A stretch of DNA of 64,000 nucleotides from Rutstroemia sp. NJR-2017a BVV2 (taxonomy: Eukaryota; Ascomycota; Leotiomycetes; Helotiales; Rutstroemiaceae): positions 992,001 to 1,056,000 of the forward strand of contig NJPS01000062.1 in assembly GCA_002946415.1 (NCBI GenBank), given 5' to 3'. Under the pieces are notes generated by a model. The model was not told the origin of the DNA and ran no database searches. It worked only from the letters and a program-made list of their open reading frames with translations. The position numbers were made by a program, and so were the translations under genes. Positions 13,101 to 23,799 of this stretch are shown piece after piece (position 1 is the stretch's first letter; each line of letters opens with the position of its first letter).

Positions 13101-14121
13101 CCACCGAGTTGACAACCAGATCTCGAATGATGAGCCGACCAGACGTCATCGAGCTACTCATTGGGTTGCGATCCATGTCTGGGAAGGGGCATTATCCTTT
13201 GATTTGTTTGACATATCTGCAATCGCTGAGCTTCGGTCTTCTCAGATACGGCAAAATATCCTTCAGAGCAGTATCTCGGATCCCTGTAGCTGTGCCTGTG
13301 CATCTGGTGGATGTCGCCCTATTACTTTAGCCCTGAAGTATTGTATAAGATTTTATTATGGCAAGTGGAACCATATTTTATGGGTGAACAACAACAGTTT
13401 TAAGGTGAATTGGGAAGATTTATTAAGCAATTTGAGCCCGATGATTAGGGTTGCAAGTGTCGAGCTACTGTTCAAGCTGTCATTATTGCTAGATGGACTG
13501 GAAGGAGATCAGCTTGTAGATGATGTCATACGCTATCTGACATTTTCTGCTCTTGGAATGACTCACACTTGCTGTGAACATTATTCTGGTGGGAACTTCA
13601 CTCCCCTCTCTCGGGAATATGGTTTGTGGAAACTTGTCCCTTTGATTCGCATCATGGATCCAGCAGAAGCCGAAGAAATTCACGAAGAAGAGAGAACACT
13701 AATTGAAAGGCTGGAAATTCTTCACATTAAATTCATGGAAGACTTTCGAAGATTGGGCGTGCCACTTTCGCGCTTCATTCTAGAGAACTGGCGAGAAACA
13801 ATGTTGACGGAGCTGTCAAGCAGCGAAGAAATCCCGGAGTCAGTGAGAGAGCAATGCAGCGAACTAGGTATATCAGTATACACGGAACCCGACTCGAATG
13901 ATATATTCAAGCTTGTCAAGCTATCTGCCAGCAGCAGTGGGTTTTCGCGTTTTCAGCTCGAAGAATGGCTACGGCTGAACGAAAGGGATGTTATCTGGAT
14001 ACAGCAATATCTGAAAATTAACCAGAATGAATGCAACGATCCGAATGAAGATTACAAACAAATGGTTTTAAGAGATCTTCTTAAACAGATACAGCTGATG
14101 GTGACCAAGATGACGGATTAA
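10111..14121 (+). CDS. HeLo-like N-terminal domain / ankyrin protein
   Basis: Proposed exons: 10111-10538, 10657-11629, 11690-11835, 11886-12112, 12161-12186 and 12265-14121 (about 1218 residues). The N-terminus (MEVAGSIIGVLSLGITLCDG, residues 1-20, then a helical bundle to about 145) is the fungal HeLo-like/Fungal_N domain that usually heads STAND/NLR receptors; no NACHT or NB-ARC P-loop follows. A coiled-coil-like region and a Cys-containing block (CTCSPD ... HERRCPLWY) come next. From about residue 600 there are weak ankyrin-like repeats (NIFGHSAVHLAIGWPEGLEV; SSTPLDYAIAFGCTKSIRLL). The splicing between 12069 and 12300 is uncertain: one long intron 12069-12299 is also in phase. The frame ends at TAA 14119-14121, but a coding-like stretch continues in another frame to 14290. 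Likely role in fungal nonself or stress signalling is inference only. Confidence 0.75.
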
Positions 14122-14290
14122 GGCTCTTCGCAGATTGCCAGGCGCCTTACGATCTGTTCCTAATGGACAAGATTACTATATACTCTATGTTGCTTATCCT
14201 GAGGAACAGAAGGACCATCAAGCTCGAAGAGAAATACAAGAACAAGGATATCGATGGAGTGAAGATGGCGTTGATTTGTTTTGGATATAA
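14114..14290 (+). other. Displaced C-terminal coding frame of the ankyrin gene
   Basis: Directly overlapping the TAA at 14119 a second frame, open for 58 codons, encodes ALRRLPGALRSVPNGQ, YYILYVAYPEEQ and a final GYRWSEDGVDLFWI. It looks like the natural C-terminus of the ankyrin protein but is offset by one base. I found no GT-AG or GC-AG intron of reasonable length that joins the two frames. It is either a one-base indel in this strain, an assembly error or a splice I missed. Confidence 0.5.
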
Positions 14291-15703
14291 TCTTAGGTCA
14301 CGGTTTGGTTTGGTTTAGGTTATACTAGATCATGCATCATGATGGTTCGACGAATTATAAGTTATGGTTCTATGAATTATGATCTATCTTCCTCCATGGT
14401 TCTAGTATACAGTTCAATAATTTGAGATCAGAAATATGGAACGTCTTCATATCCTTTGAGTCTAGCCAGCAAATCGCAGTTCTCTCTATTCTACATGCTG
14501 TTCCTGTCCCACAACTTCACCATCTATCAACTCTTCCTCTCTTCCTCTCTTTTCCCTCCCAAGTATTTTATCTCCTATAAGGCTACAACCTCCCTGTTTA
14601 GACGATACACAAACACCTTCCACCATCACAACATCTCAGATTCTCAACCCCAGAACCATCGTGTTCACCGTCACATCCTCTCGAGCTCTAACAACTAACA
14701 AGAAACCCTCACAAAGAACGTAGGAATTCAAGAATCACTCGAACTAACAACCCATCAATCTCCCAACCGAAGGCAGTTCCCCCCGCCGGTATTCATATCA
14801 CATACGACGACAATTACTCACTTGACTATGCGACTGCACTTCCGCAATTATATTCACAACTCACCAACTTATCATCCCCTGCCTCTATCAACATTTCAAT
14901 GTATAAAGTTAGTTAGTTCATCGGATGGAAATAATCTCTTTTATAATTTATTTTTTATTTTCATTCATCATTCTCTACATTCCCAATCCCAATTCAAATC
15001 CATCCGTTTTCCCTGCTCGCTTCACCCCCACTTCACCCATTTTCACCCACTTTCACCCACTTTCACCCCCTTCACCCCCAACTCCACCCATCCACCAGCA
15101 GCAGTCCCCAAGAATTGAGAGAATCTCTATTCATACAGTACAACTAAGCGGAGAGAGGCCCTATTCCCAACCCCAAAAAACAAGAGCATCTAACGCCAGT
15201 GCCCGGAAACCCTCACGCCCGCACGAAGAACCATAAATATGAAAAGAAAAGGAAAGTTTGCGCTTCGGAATCCACATTTTGTAATCTTATATCTTCTGTA
15301 TCTGTATGCTGTATGTGCCTATACCTATGCCATTCTGATTTTGTCTGTCCAATTTTATCTTCCTCTGCATCTGCTCATCGTAAATCCAATCAATTCCAAT
15401 CGTCTTCCATCCCCACTCATATTCCAACCATCCACCCAGCGCAATATATCTACCTCATCAAACACGAGTCCGATTCGACGAATAAATCCGATCGATATAT
15501 CTTTTAAAAGAAACCCAGTACCAAAAACCAAAAACAATCGAGTGCAGCGCTAAATAAACTCCTGCCCAAACGCCCACGCTTCGCTTTACTCCCTCCCAAT
15601 GTATCCAACCAAATGAGCAATAAAGAAGAAAAAAAGAAAGAAACCGACAACCGACCGCAAAGCCCAAATCATATCACTGATAATACAACCTCAAACCCCC
15701 ATC
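14291..15703. other. Intergenic, pyrimidine-rich
   Basis: Long C/T-rich tracts on the plus strand with several short frames rich in Ser, His, Pro and Thr that look like low-complexity translations. A tandem TTTCACCCAC-type repeat lies at 15021-15080. No gene can be supported. Confidence 0.45.
15021..15080. repeat. Tandem TTTCACCCAC-type minisatellite
   Basis: About six imperfect copies of a 10-base unit, T-T-T-C-A-C-C-C-A-C, drifting to TTCACCCCCA at both ends. Confidence 0.8.
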
Positions 15704-18700
15704 TTATATCCCCAACTCATCCTCAACATCCTCATCTTCATGGACAAAGAGCCTGCCTACTTTCCCATACCCCTTTGGCTGTTGCGTGCTCGGGTACTCT
15801 GACGGAGTGCTATCCGCATCGCTTTCTTCTCCTTCGTCGACCGCGTCTGCATTTTCCTTTCCGACGTCCATTTCTGTTACGTTTTGCTCCGCACTGGTTT
15901 GTTCCACATCACATCTCGGCGCATCTTCCTCAACCACACCTTCCCATTCCTCCTCCTGCTGATCGCCCCCACTCTCGCCGGGTTCAAAATCACTCAGCGC
16001 ATTCTGCTCCGTGAAATCCGTCGGAAACTCATCTGTTGTGCTCCCACTATCATCCTCACGCATCTCCTGCTGATTGCCGGACCGCGAAGCCAGTTCGACA
16101 TAGGGGGCATTGCTGTAGGGAGTTGCGTACGCAAACGGTGTGGTGCCGCGCTTAAGATCGTTTGTTTCCTGCATGAGAGAAGTCATAGGACTTGGCGGAC
16201 CGATGCTCCATCTAGGCGAATCGCGTGGACGGCTCGGCGACCGAGAGATGCGGCGACGCTTCATGTTTGCGACCTTGCGGTTGCGGATTGGCGATGATTG
16301 AGGCTCGCGTTCGAAAGATGTTATGCGGCGTTTACCAATTTGGGTAGTGACGACTGAGGCAAGTGCGGACATGGAGCTTGTGCGAAGAGGTTTGAAAGGG
16401 TTCTTGTCTTTTATGGGGAAGAGTGGTGCTGTTTTAGGAGGAGCAATTGACGTTGGAGGAGTGGATTCATCTGGTGTGACAGCAGCGGAAGAGAAATGAT
16501 CGGATGGGGATTCGGGTTCGAGATCAAGAGCATCTTGGATGGTGCGAATGCTCAATGATTGTGAGTGCTGAGAAGCGAACGATGATTGCGGACTTAGAGG
16601 TGGATCCAGTCGTTCATCCCACGCCCAACAAAGCTCTTTGGCATCTCCCTCTGGTGTATGGTTAGCCGCTCCATCTTCGTATACTCGAGGCAATTGTCGA
16701 AGCTTCTGCCACGTCCAGTTGGCTGTATCGGTACCACCTAAATGTTGAATGTAGCTATCAGCTTGCGTAACGTAGAGCCGGCGAAGCTGCTTTGCACGCA
16801 TCGCAACACTGGAGGAAATGAATGCTACTGTCCATAAAGCCGGCGTAACCATCTCCGAAGTGTTGAGGAACTTCAAGCAGGAATCCTTGTGCATCTTTCT
16901 TAGAGGTATCCATGTAGAACGAAGCCCCAGGTAGTTTTTCAAAGCTGGAGGGACCTTTAGTTTCGAATGTCTGTTTTTGGCATAGGGATCTTCCGCTAAT
17001 ATCTCAGGAAGGTCGCCGAATGCAGCCATCAGTGCCATTTGAACGTCCCGTGCATCTGGGCCTCTAATCTGAATCGTTTTTACCAGTCCACGGCTGCGCA
17101 ATCGTTGATCAATTCTGCTCTGAGCGCCGCAGGCTTTAGGCAGCGACCATGACGCATCATTATCGCCGGCTTGGGATGCAGTTTCTTCCCACGATACAGA
17201 ATGATCTTGACGTGAAAGTGCAGCAGTCATGGCGCTGTGTTGAGTTTGCGTCCAGTCATCGGAAGCGCAGCTGCTGACTCTGGAACGTTGGCTTGAAGAG
17301 TGACTTGTTGACCAGATGCCCTTCATTTGCGTACCAAATGGCAAAAAGACCACCTCCATCTCCAAAGGTCGAGCATACGACGGAGGGATAGCAGACTGCA
17401 TTTCAAAAATCTGCACTTCGAGGCTCTCGATCCGAGCAGCGAGATTAGATGGAGTAACAGTAGAAGTGCGGCTTGCCTGAGAATCCATTGATTGGTTCAA
17501 ATGCCTGTGGCCGCATACAGTGTTGTCATCAGCCACGGCATTAGCCTCATGAGCCTTCTCCATTTCTTCCACCCTTTCCTCCAGCTCGTAAATTCGCGTA
17601 CCTAAAGTTTCTTGGCATTCTTGCAGCTCTTCGTAACCAGTATTTGAGAAGGATGCATTTTCAAGCGCATCAATCCTGTCAGCGTGGTTACGCTTAGTTA
17701 TAGGGAAATCCGTTGCAAATTTACGAAGTTTAGGAATGAGTTGATCATCGGCCTCATCCAGATTCATCAGCCCGAGCTTTTGACCATCATTACCAGACGT
17801 CAACCGGGAAGCTTGAGTTAGATCAACAGCAATGAGCTGAACTTGTACCCCGGCATCAACGCTTTTGATGTTAGTCTCTGCGACATGTCCGCCTATTTGA
17901 GTCTGGTCACAGAAGTCATTTGGAAGTCCTGGGTCCTGAGTTGGACGCAAGCTCGGGCTAAGGATCTCCGTCACACTTTGCAAATGAGTATGCCCATTGA
18001 TGTCTTGATATGCTCGCATGGGACGAGCAGCCTCAACCTGCTGCCCCTTACCTGGTTGCATGATTTGTGCTTGGGTACTAGCTCTTGGTACATGATCTAG
18101 GGTACCAAGGCCCAGCCCACCAAAGGGCCGTATGTACCTCGCCTGGCTTGAGGCTCTTGAAGCAGATTCCGACGGTAAAACACATTCCGATGGGATAGAC
18201 GGGATGTCGCCAAGGCTGGATCCTGAATGGACGAATCGGCTCCAGTGGAGAGTGCTTTGGAGTTTCGCATCATTACATTGACGGCCCAAGTCCTGCTCGT
18301 CTGCCGCAGGTACCTTTACAGTTTGTGGAGTAGATGGCTGACGGTTCACTTGAGCCATACGACCGATAGCATCCACGTTGATGGTCGAGACATTACTTAA
18401 AGCTCGTGTCTGCTGAACTCCAGTTGATCCCGACGGATGATCATCATGATAGCAAGCATGGTGTTCACACATGCACACCTGGGATCGATCAGAGAAGCCA
18501 TCATCCCCGTATATTGCTGCGCTCATCCCTCCCTGGGACTGATTCCAAAATCGACGACATCCACATCTTGTACCATGATTTAAATTTGTGAAATTGCACT
18601 GTCCCTCCGGCAACCTTGTATTGTTCTGCGATGCGTCGTCGACATGGCTGTATCTGACATGCACTGGTGTATTTGGGATTGTCGAGATCGAAGGAGGACC

Positions 18701-18706
18701 AGCCAT
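15704..18706 (-). CDS. 1000-residue single-exon protein, Cys/His cluster plus coiled coil, unknown function
   Basis: One uninterrupted frame from ATG 18706 to TAA 15704 (1000 residues). I do not recognise a named family. Residues 37-87 hold a cluster of potential metal ligands: C37, C48, C50, C78, C80, H82/H83, C85 and H87 (pattern C-x10-C-x-C-x27-C-x-C). A coiled-coil-like stretch (about 335-395) and a second short one (about 425-445) follow. About residues 540-680 look folded, with ALMAAFGDLPEILAED, KVPPALKNYLGLRSTWIPLR and TANWTWQKLRQLPRVYEDG. The C-terminal third is disordered, with basic patches such as NMKRRRISRSPSRPR and GKRRI, and ends in a strongly acidic tail. The arrangement suggests a nuclear or chromatin-associated protein (inference). 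Its length without an intron is unusual here but has no internal stops. Confidence 0.85.
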   Translation of the reverse strand: MAGPPSISTIPNTPVHVRYSHVDDASQNNTRLPEGQCNFTNLNHGTRCGCRRFWNQSQGGMSAAIYGDDGFSDRSQVCMCEHHACYHDDHPSGSTGVQQTRALSNVSTINVDAIGRMAQVNRQPSTPQTVKVPAADEQDLGRQCNDAKLQSTLHWSRFVHSGSSLGDIPSIPSECVLPSESASRASSQARYIRPFGGLGLGTLDHVPRASTQAQIMQPGKGQQVEAARPMRAYQDINGHTHLQSVTEILSPSLRPTQDPGLPNDFCDQTQIGGHVAETNIKSVDAGVQVQLIAVDLTQASRLTSGNDGQKLGLMNLDEADDQLIPKLRKFATDFPITKRNHADRIDALENASFSNTGYEELQECQETLGTRIYELEERVEEMEKAHEANAVADDNTVCGHRHLNQSMDSQASRTSTVTPSNLAARIESLEVQIFEMQSAIPPSYARPLEMEVVFLPFGTQMKGIWSTSHSSSQRSRVSSCASDDWTQTQHSAMTAALSRQDHSVSWEETASQAGDNDASWSLPKACGAQSRIDQRLRSRGLVKTIQIRGPDARDVQMALMAAFGDLPEILAEDPYAKNRHSKLKVPPALKNYLGLRSTWIPLRKMHKDSCLKFLNTSEMVTPALWTVAFISSSVAMRAKQLRRLYVTQADSYIQHLGGTDTANWTWQKLRQLPRVYEDGAANHTPEGDAKELCWAWDERLDPPLSPQSSFASQHSQSLSIRTIQDALDLEPESPSDHFSSAAVTPDESTPPTSIAPPKTAPLFPIKDKNPFKPLRTSSMSALASVVTTQIGKRRITSFEREPQSSPIRNRKVANMKRRRISRSPSRPRDSPRWSIGPPSPMTSLMQETNDLKRGTTPFAYATPYSNAPYVELASRSGNQQEMREDDSGSTTDEFPTDFTEQNALSDFEPGESGGDQQEEEWEGVVEEDAPRCDVEQTSAEQNVTEMDVGKENADAVDEGEESDADSTPSEYPSTQQPKGYGKVGRLFVHEDEDVEDELGI

Positions 18707-19919
18707 TGGGGAGGTGGGTGGCAGAGAGTATCCAAGGAAATGGGCATTGGGGGCCAGCCAAGAAGGTGCGGGGCTAGGACGAATCGAGAGACCCCAGCCT
18801 TATTGCATTGGAACGAAGGCTATCGTTTTCGAGGGAAGATTCGAGGGGGGGATGTCTCGAGGTATAAATACTTTTGTTCTAAGATTCGGGGCGCGGGAAG
18901 GCAGATAGGGCTGTCGAGGCCGCCCAAAAGACGCGTCGCAATCAATTAACGTTAAGACGAGTACATAAGCAAGGTTTATCTGACCCACAGTTAGCTCTGG
19001 TCAGCCGTTTAAAGGTATCACATCACCATGGTGATGAGGGGCCCCGCGATAATCTGATAAGAATATTACTGACCTCGTTTGTTCTTTTTTGGAGTAATTA
19101 TTCGCAAACAGAAAGGAAATGTGTTAAGAAAAAGATGGAACAGAGGTAAGTAAGTAGAGATGGAAACTAGCTAAAAATGCAAAAGACGACCGATGTATCT
19201 ATCCCTCAAATAAAAGAGAAACATCTGACTTTGCGGACCTACTTGCAGACCATCCACGAAATCGCGTGGGGACAACTGTAACTGTACTGTCAATATTGTG
19301 AACAGAACAGGGGAAAAAAGAAAAAAGAGACGACGAAAAGGCCCGGGTAAATGAAGGATGGGAAAGCACAGTCGCCAATTTCTCGGCTGTCCGAGGAGTC
19401 ATATCTAATCCATGTCCTCGCAGGTGAAGGCGTTCGAACTAACAATGCATTTGGCAGTTCGAAAAGGCCCATTAGGGCCTGTGTGTTACCCCATCTGTAG
19501 GAACTACAACGCTGCTATGAAGTGCAAGGTTTGAGTAGACGCTTTACGCTGTATTCTCACCGAGACACTGGACACCCGCCCCGGGGCGCTTCGGTCGCCT
19601 CGTGTTCGGATGATCCCATTGGTGGGGAAGCTCATGCAAGGAGAGGGGTACTGTGTCTTAGTTTGTTTGCCTTGTCGCTGCTTGAATGTTAGTTTTCGCA
19701 GGAAATTATATTGAGCAATGATGCAAAGGCCTGGCTGACGACTGCTGCGTTTACCTGGACTGCGGCCTCTCTGCGTTGTTCGAGAGTAACTTCAAATTAA
19801 CTTATAGATTGCGACTAATTCTATCTAGTGGCTTGTCTATGCTAGTCCCTGTGTAACAACGGCTTCTTGCAGCTCTATATCCTCCGAAGTTCTCGGCAAG
19901 ACTTCCAATGCGTGGTGGT
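18707..19919. other. Intergenic region, 1.2 kb
   Basis: Contains the promoter side of the 1000-residue gene and the 3' flank of the hydrolase gene. No conserved-looking frame seen. Confidence 0.5.
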
Positions 19920-21116
19920 CTAGAATCCATGTGCGTTCAAGAACGAATTCATGACATCATATGCCCCGGTAGCATTGTAATGAACGTTGACAGCGTGTCC
20001 GCAGTTGGGCTGGATGTATGCCTCAAATGCACTCGCCTTTGGAAAGACCGCAGATACCCCCGCTGGGATACTCGCGCCTTGTCCATTTGATGCCGAGCAG
20101 TCTCCACCACAGAAGATTGCGTCCTCGTTTCCAGTCAAGACCAAGACCGGTCCGGTGAAATCATGCGCAGACGAGGGCTGCGAACCTAAGGTCAAGATTT
20201 CGCCGGTCGTGAAAGGCTGCTTGGTGTGCTCGGTGAATTCGCCAACGAGGCGGTCGTAGTAAGGCGGTTCAAGGAATGCGAACTGGTTTGCATTGATGTT
20301 GGACCAAGTGAGATAGCCTGCCGGAATATGTGTGAACCACCTCAGGATCTGATTTGATGCTGCTTCGATATTGAAGCCGGCAATAGTCTGCGGTAGATAC
20401 GATGGGTCAACGGAAAATCCTTGTAGGATAAGGCCATCTGTGATATTGGGGTGTGCCGCAGCAAGTTCGTACGAGAGGATTGCACCGAAAGAATGGCCGA
20501 CATGGATAACATGACTTGGTTCCGACATGTCAAGGTCAGGTAGGGAGGCTGCACGTAACATCTTTGTAACCTCGTATATGGCCGAGAGTTCGGCGGGAGC
20601 TTGGATAACATTCGTAGGATCCGCTTGAGAGGATTGGCCGATGCCAAGGCGATCTATGGCCAATGTGCTGTACCCGTATTTGTCTACTGCGACGTCCACA
20701 TATGAGTATTTGGAGCTCTCAAATGGTAGGTCCCAGTATCTATACATAATGTTAGGATTGGTCTCTAACAAGCAAAAGTCACTATCCACTCACCCACTGT
20801 CAAAGCCGATTCCATGAGTAAGAAATTGCCATGTATTATAGTTTTCCGCGTAATTGTCAGGTCGGCAAGCAGTAGCAGCGATGTTGTATTCGTCAGTGAT
20901 TGTGGTGTATCCTTGCAGTATGGCCGCAGTATAATTCTGTCCTCTTCTCAGAAAATCTTGGGCGAACTTGGTGACAGCAATGTGGTCGGTCAATGGAGGA
21001 AGGTTGAAGATGCCATTTCGGGCGTTGAGAGTCACAGGAATGGTGAGGTGGGTGCAGTGTTTGGCTTCAACGAAGCTCAAAATAGCTACCACAGCAAGAG
21101 CAGAGAGCTTAGACAT
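19920..21116 (-). CDS. Secreted alpha/beta hydrolase
   Basis: Exons 21116-20794 and 20739-19920 (380 residues). A signal peptide (about residues 1-18, ending near FVEA) is followed by an alpha/beta hydrolase fold. The nucleophile elbow is GHSFGA with Ser about 191; the acid is probably in VLVLTGNEDAIFC and the base in PNCGHAVNVH near the C-terminus. Five or more cysteines and several N-glycosylation motifs (for example NYT, NIT, NAT) agree with secretion. The substrate is unknown; relatives are annotated only as AB-hydrolase proteins and may act as esterases. The 54-bp intron is in phase (FDSG/YWDLPFE). The ATG at 21116 was chosen over the longer frame because it begins the signal peptide directly. 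Confidence 0.88.
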
Positions 21117-22144
21117 GATTGCAAGTCGAAAGAAGAGTATGCTGAAGGCTGCTGGTAGTAGAAAAAGATGAAGACACTGCAACGAGGAATGAAGACCGAA
21201 ATTCATCAAGGTTTTCCTCCATTTTAATATGTTGCTCACTAGACAGATTTTAACCACGCCGGTCCAGAAAAACGACGCTCTGGTGAGATCAAGCTTATAC
21301 CCGAGGACTACAGATCAAGAACCATGGTTTTCCAACATTTACATCCCAACACTCCCCTCTGCGATAGTTGCCCGCTACTGCTTGAACGATCTTACATCCG
21401 AATAAACTCCTAGGATGGTCACAACAGTTAGTCAGACGGAAGTCTGACGATGGCGAGTATTTGGAATTGTTTCAATATGAGCGGAATCTCACTCTCCGTC
21501 ATGTAAGCTCTTCACTCGAAGACAATGTGTCAGCCACGGAGATCCCTTGGGAAAATATCGTCGAGAAGATTTCAGAACCTCGAAGTTGTGAGCGATGAGT
21601 GTCACACTTGTGCATTAATCGTCAACCAAGATTGTCCAATTTTAGTTACATCGGTTGACCTGAGTATAATGTGGGTCTATGATGAATAAGGCTAGGTGTC
21701 TTCGTTAGGAGCGGAAACCAACGACGACCGGCTTTTATGCAGGGAGATCCATATTTCCTTTCTTTTTCCAACATCACCGCTCGCTCCTTTCCCATCATTT
21801 GAAATCCACGGAATAGCTAGTCCACCAGGAAATCACCCGCCCATGGTTCGAGACTGTGTAAGCTCAGCTGCTTGTATGGGCCGACGCAGATATGCACAGT
21901 AAGCGTGTCATAACAGATCCATACATTGGGGGTAAAGAGTACGCCGGTACAAAGGTGGTGTATCTGTCTGGATACAGCCAAACGATAACATAGAGAAAGC
22001 GAACCAGCAAATGAAAGTTACCCGCTCAATTGGTCTTCATCCAGCTTCAATTATTCCTCCATATTAAACTCCAATATTCCCATTTTACAGCCCAAGCCAA
22101 AATGACTTTGCACAAAAATCCCTCATTATGTTATGGATATATCG
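21117..22144. other. Intergenic region, 1.0 kb
   Basis: Nothing coding recognised on either strand. Confidence 0.45.
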
Positions 22145-22339
22145 TCAGACATTCGAACGTGCAGCGGAAGCCGCTCTGCGGCGAGAGATGAAGCGACTCA
22201 ACCAAACTCCGATGAGGCCCGCGGCAACGATGAAGACAATAACGAAGACAACAACCACACCAGCTTCCTGAGCCGCCCAATTCTTTCGCTTGATGAGTTG
22301 ATGCGTGACATCGCGGTCGACATGTGTAATGGCTGTCAT
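22145..22339 (-). CDS. Small single-pass membrane protein, 64 residues
   Basis: The minus-strand frame starts in a good context (TCATCAAAATG) and encodes 64 residues. There is a short polar N-terminus with MTAITHVDRDVTHQLIKRKN, an acidic/aromatic WAAQEAG, then one strong hydrophobic helix (about residues 27-48, VVVVFVIVFIVAAGLIGVWL) and a basic C-terminus (RFISRRRAASAAR). By the positive-inside rule the C-terminus should be cytosolic. A strong donor (GTAAGTAGG) about 140 bases upstream on the same strand, with a CTGACAG acceptor just before the start, suggests a spliced 5' leader. The plus-strand frame over the same bases (22133-22588) is probably its shadow. Function unknown; it fits a class of short fungal membrane proteins that annotation often misses. 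Confidence 0.6.
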   Translation of the reverse strand: MTAITHVDRDVTHQLIKRKNWAAQEAGVVVVFVIVFIVAAGLIGVWLSRFISRRRAASAARSNV

Positions 22340-23799
22340 TTTGATGAACTACGCAAATGGCTGTCAGTCAAAGAGTTGATAGCTCGCGGGACGAGATCTT
22401 ATTTTCTTGCTAGCTTGCAGAATTGTGTTGGAGCCAGGTGCTGCATCGGAAAGAAGTATAATCCTACTTACTTGTTGTGTTCGAAGTCGAAAGTTATCTG
22501 TGCCACCTTAGACGTGCTCTTGTCTGGCGTCAGCCAAGGGGTGATTCTCGTTGTCGATAATTTAAGCGTTGTCGATGATTCAGGATAGAGAAGCTGGACT
22601 ACAACGCTGTTAGTCTTTCGCGTGCCAATAATTGATTGGTGAGTGGAAATGGAAATTGAAACGTCGAGTTCTGAGGATTGCTCTCTCGAGGGAAGACCGC
22701 CCATCCGTTAATGCGAAAAAGCAATTACGACAAGCTTGCCATGCGCGTGGGGAAGTGCGGGGGATTGAGTATGGGGTCTGGGGTAGCTTACGGCAATTGA
22801 AACTATTGATGGGACTTATGCAGTAAGTTCTCCTCCAGTCAACAATGTCGTTAAGAAGCTGGAAGATGACGATTTAAAATTCTGGCGGGAGTCGTATCGT
22901 AAGTTAAAGTAAAGGGATAGAACTTAGAAGAGAATGTTGTGTGGACTCCAAACTTCACTCGAAATTGAGGTTACAGAGCATTGGAGGGAGAAGGTGCAAG
23001 CAGCTGGAATAGGAATGGTGGTGTATTCAATCAGCACATTACATATGCCCATTCTCCTCTGCCGAAAAGCCACCAAAAACTCAGCAGCTTGCAACGACAA
23101 TCTTTCATTCGACGTAGCTGTTCCCGTGCGTGTTTGTCGTCCATATATGTAGTTCTGAAGCATGTCTGACGCAAAAATCGTCGGCCATCATTATATACAC
23201 ATGTATATTTTGCCCTTCCTCCATGATTCGAGAGATAGCAGCAGCTGAAAACGTCGATTGCTTTGTTGAAGCTCGAGGTACTTTCCCTCTGTGTACGAGT
23301 TGTAGCAACTTACCTCAGCCTGCCTCGAAAACTCAAAGTGAGTACCTCTGCCTCTAAGTTGGCTACAGTACATGATTTGAAGGTGCAGAAGGTTCATCGG
23401 TGGCCAAGATTGATCTATGCATCGAAAACTCATTTTGGCCAGCGGCAAGTTGGATACTTAACACCATGATAATACACAAGACACATATCGCCCCTCCACG
23501 AAGCTCAGAAGCTTAATCTCACCACTTTTGCTTGGCTCACGAGCTCCCCGGCCTCCATTTGTGCTCCGGATCCCCGTCAGACTCTCACATCGGTCATGTG
23601 ATACCAGCCGCCGGGAATGTGGAATGTCTCAATCACATGATCATGCGACCTCTTTCTTAGCTTTTCTCCGACTCAAGCACGAATTCGTGTTGAAGCATTA
23701 CTCGCATGAGTATAAACTGACTCTTTGGAAGTATACCTCCATTGGCTCAATAGTTGCTTATTCTTATTTTACAAATGTCTTGATTCATATCTAGGAGTT
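22340..23799. other. Gene-poor region with 5' leader of the small membrane protein gene
   Basis: Contains the likely spliced leader of the minus-strand microprotein (to about 22.7 kb). Beyond that I see only short unsupported frames, and the first 33-bp direct repeat at 23506-23538. Confidence 0.4.
23506..23538 (+). repeat. 33-bp direct repeat, left copy
   Basis: The block starting CAGAAGCTTAATCTCACCAC and ending GCTTGGCTC matches 26636-26668 with two mismatches in 33 positions. Confidence 0.8.

Noticed and set aside
14750..14925. Short plus-strand frame with GIHITYDDNYSLDYATALPQ
   Set aside because: Looks faintly protein-like but has no ATG, no clear splice acceptor and lies in a low-complexity spacer.
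22133..22588. 152-codon plus-strand frame
   Set aside because: It overlaps the better supported minus-strand microprotein and its leader; the translation shows no domain and looks like an antisense shadow.
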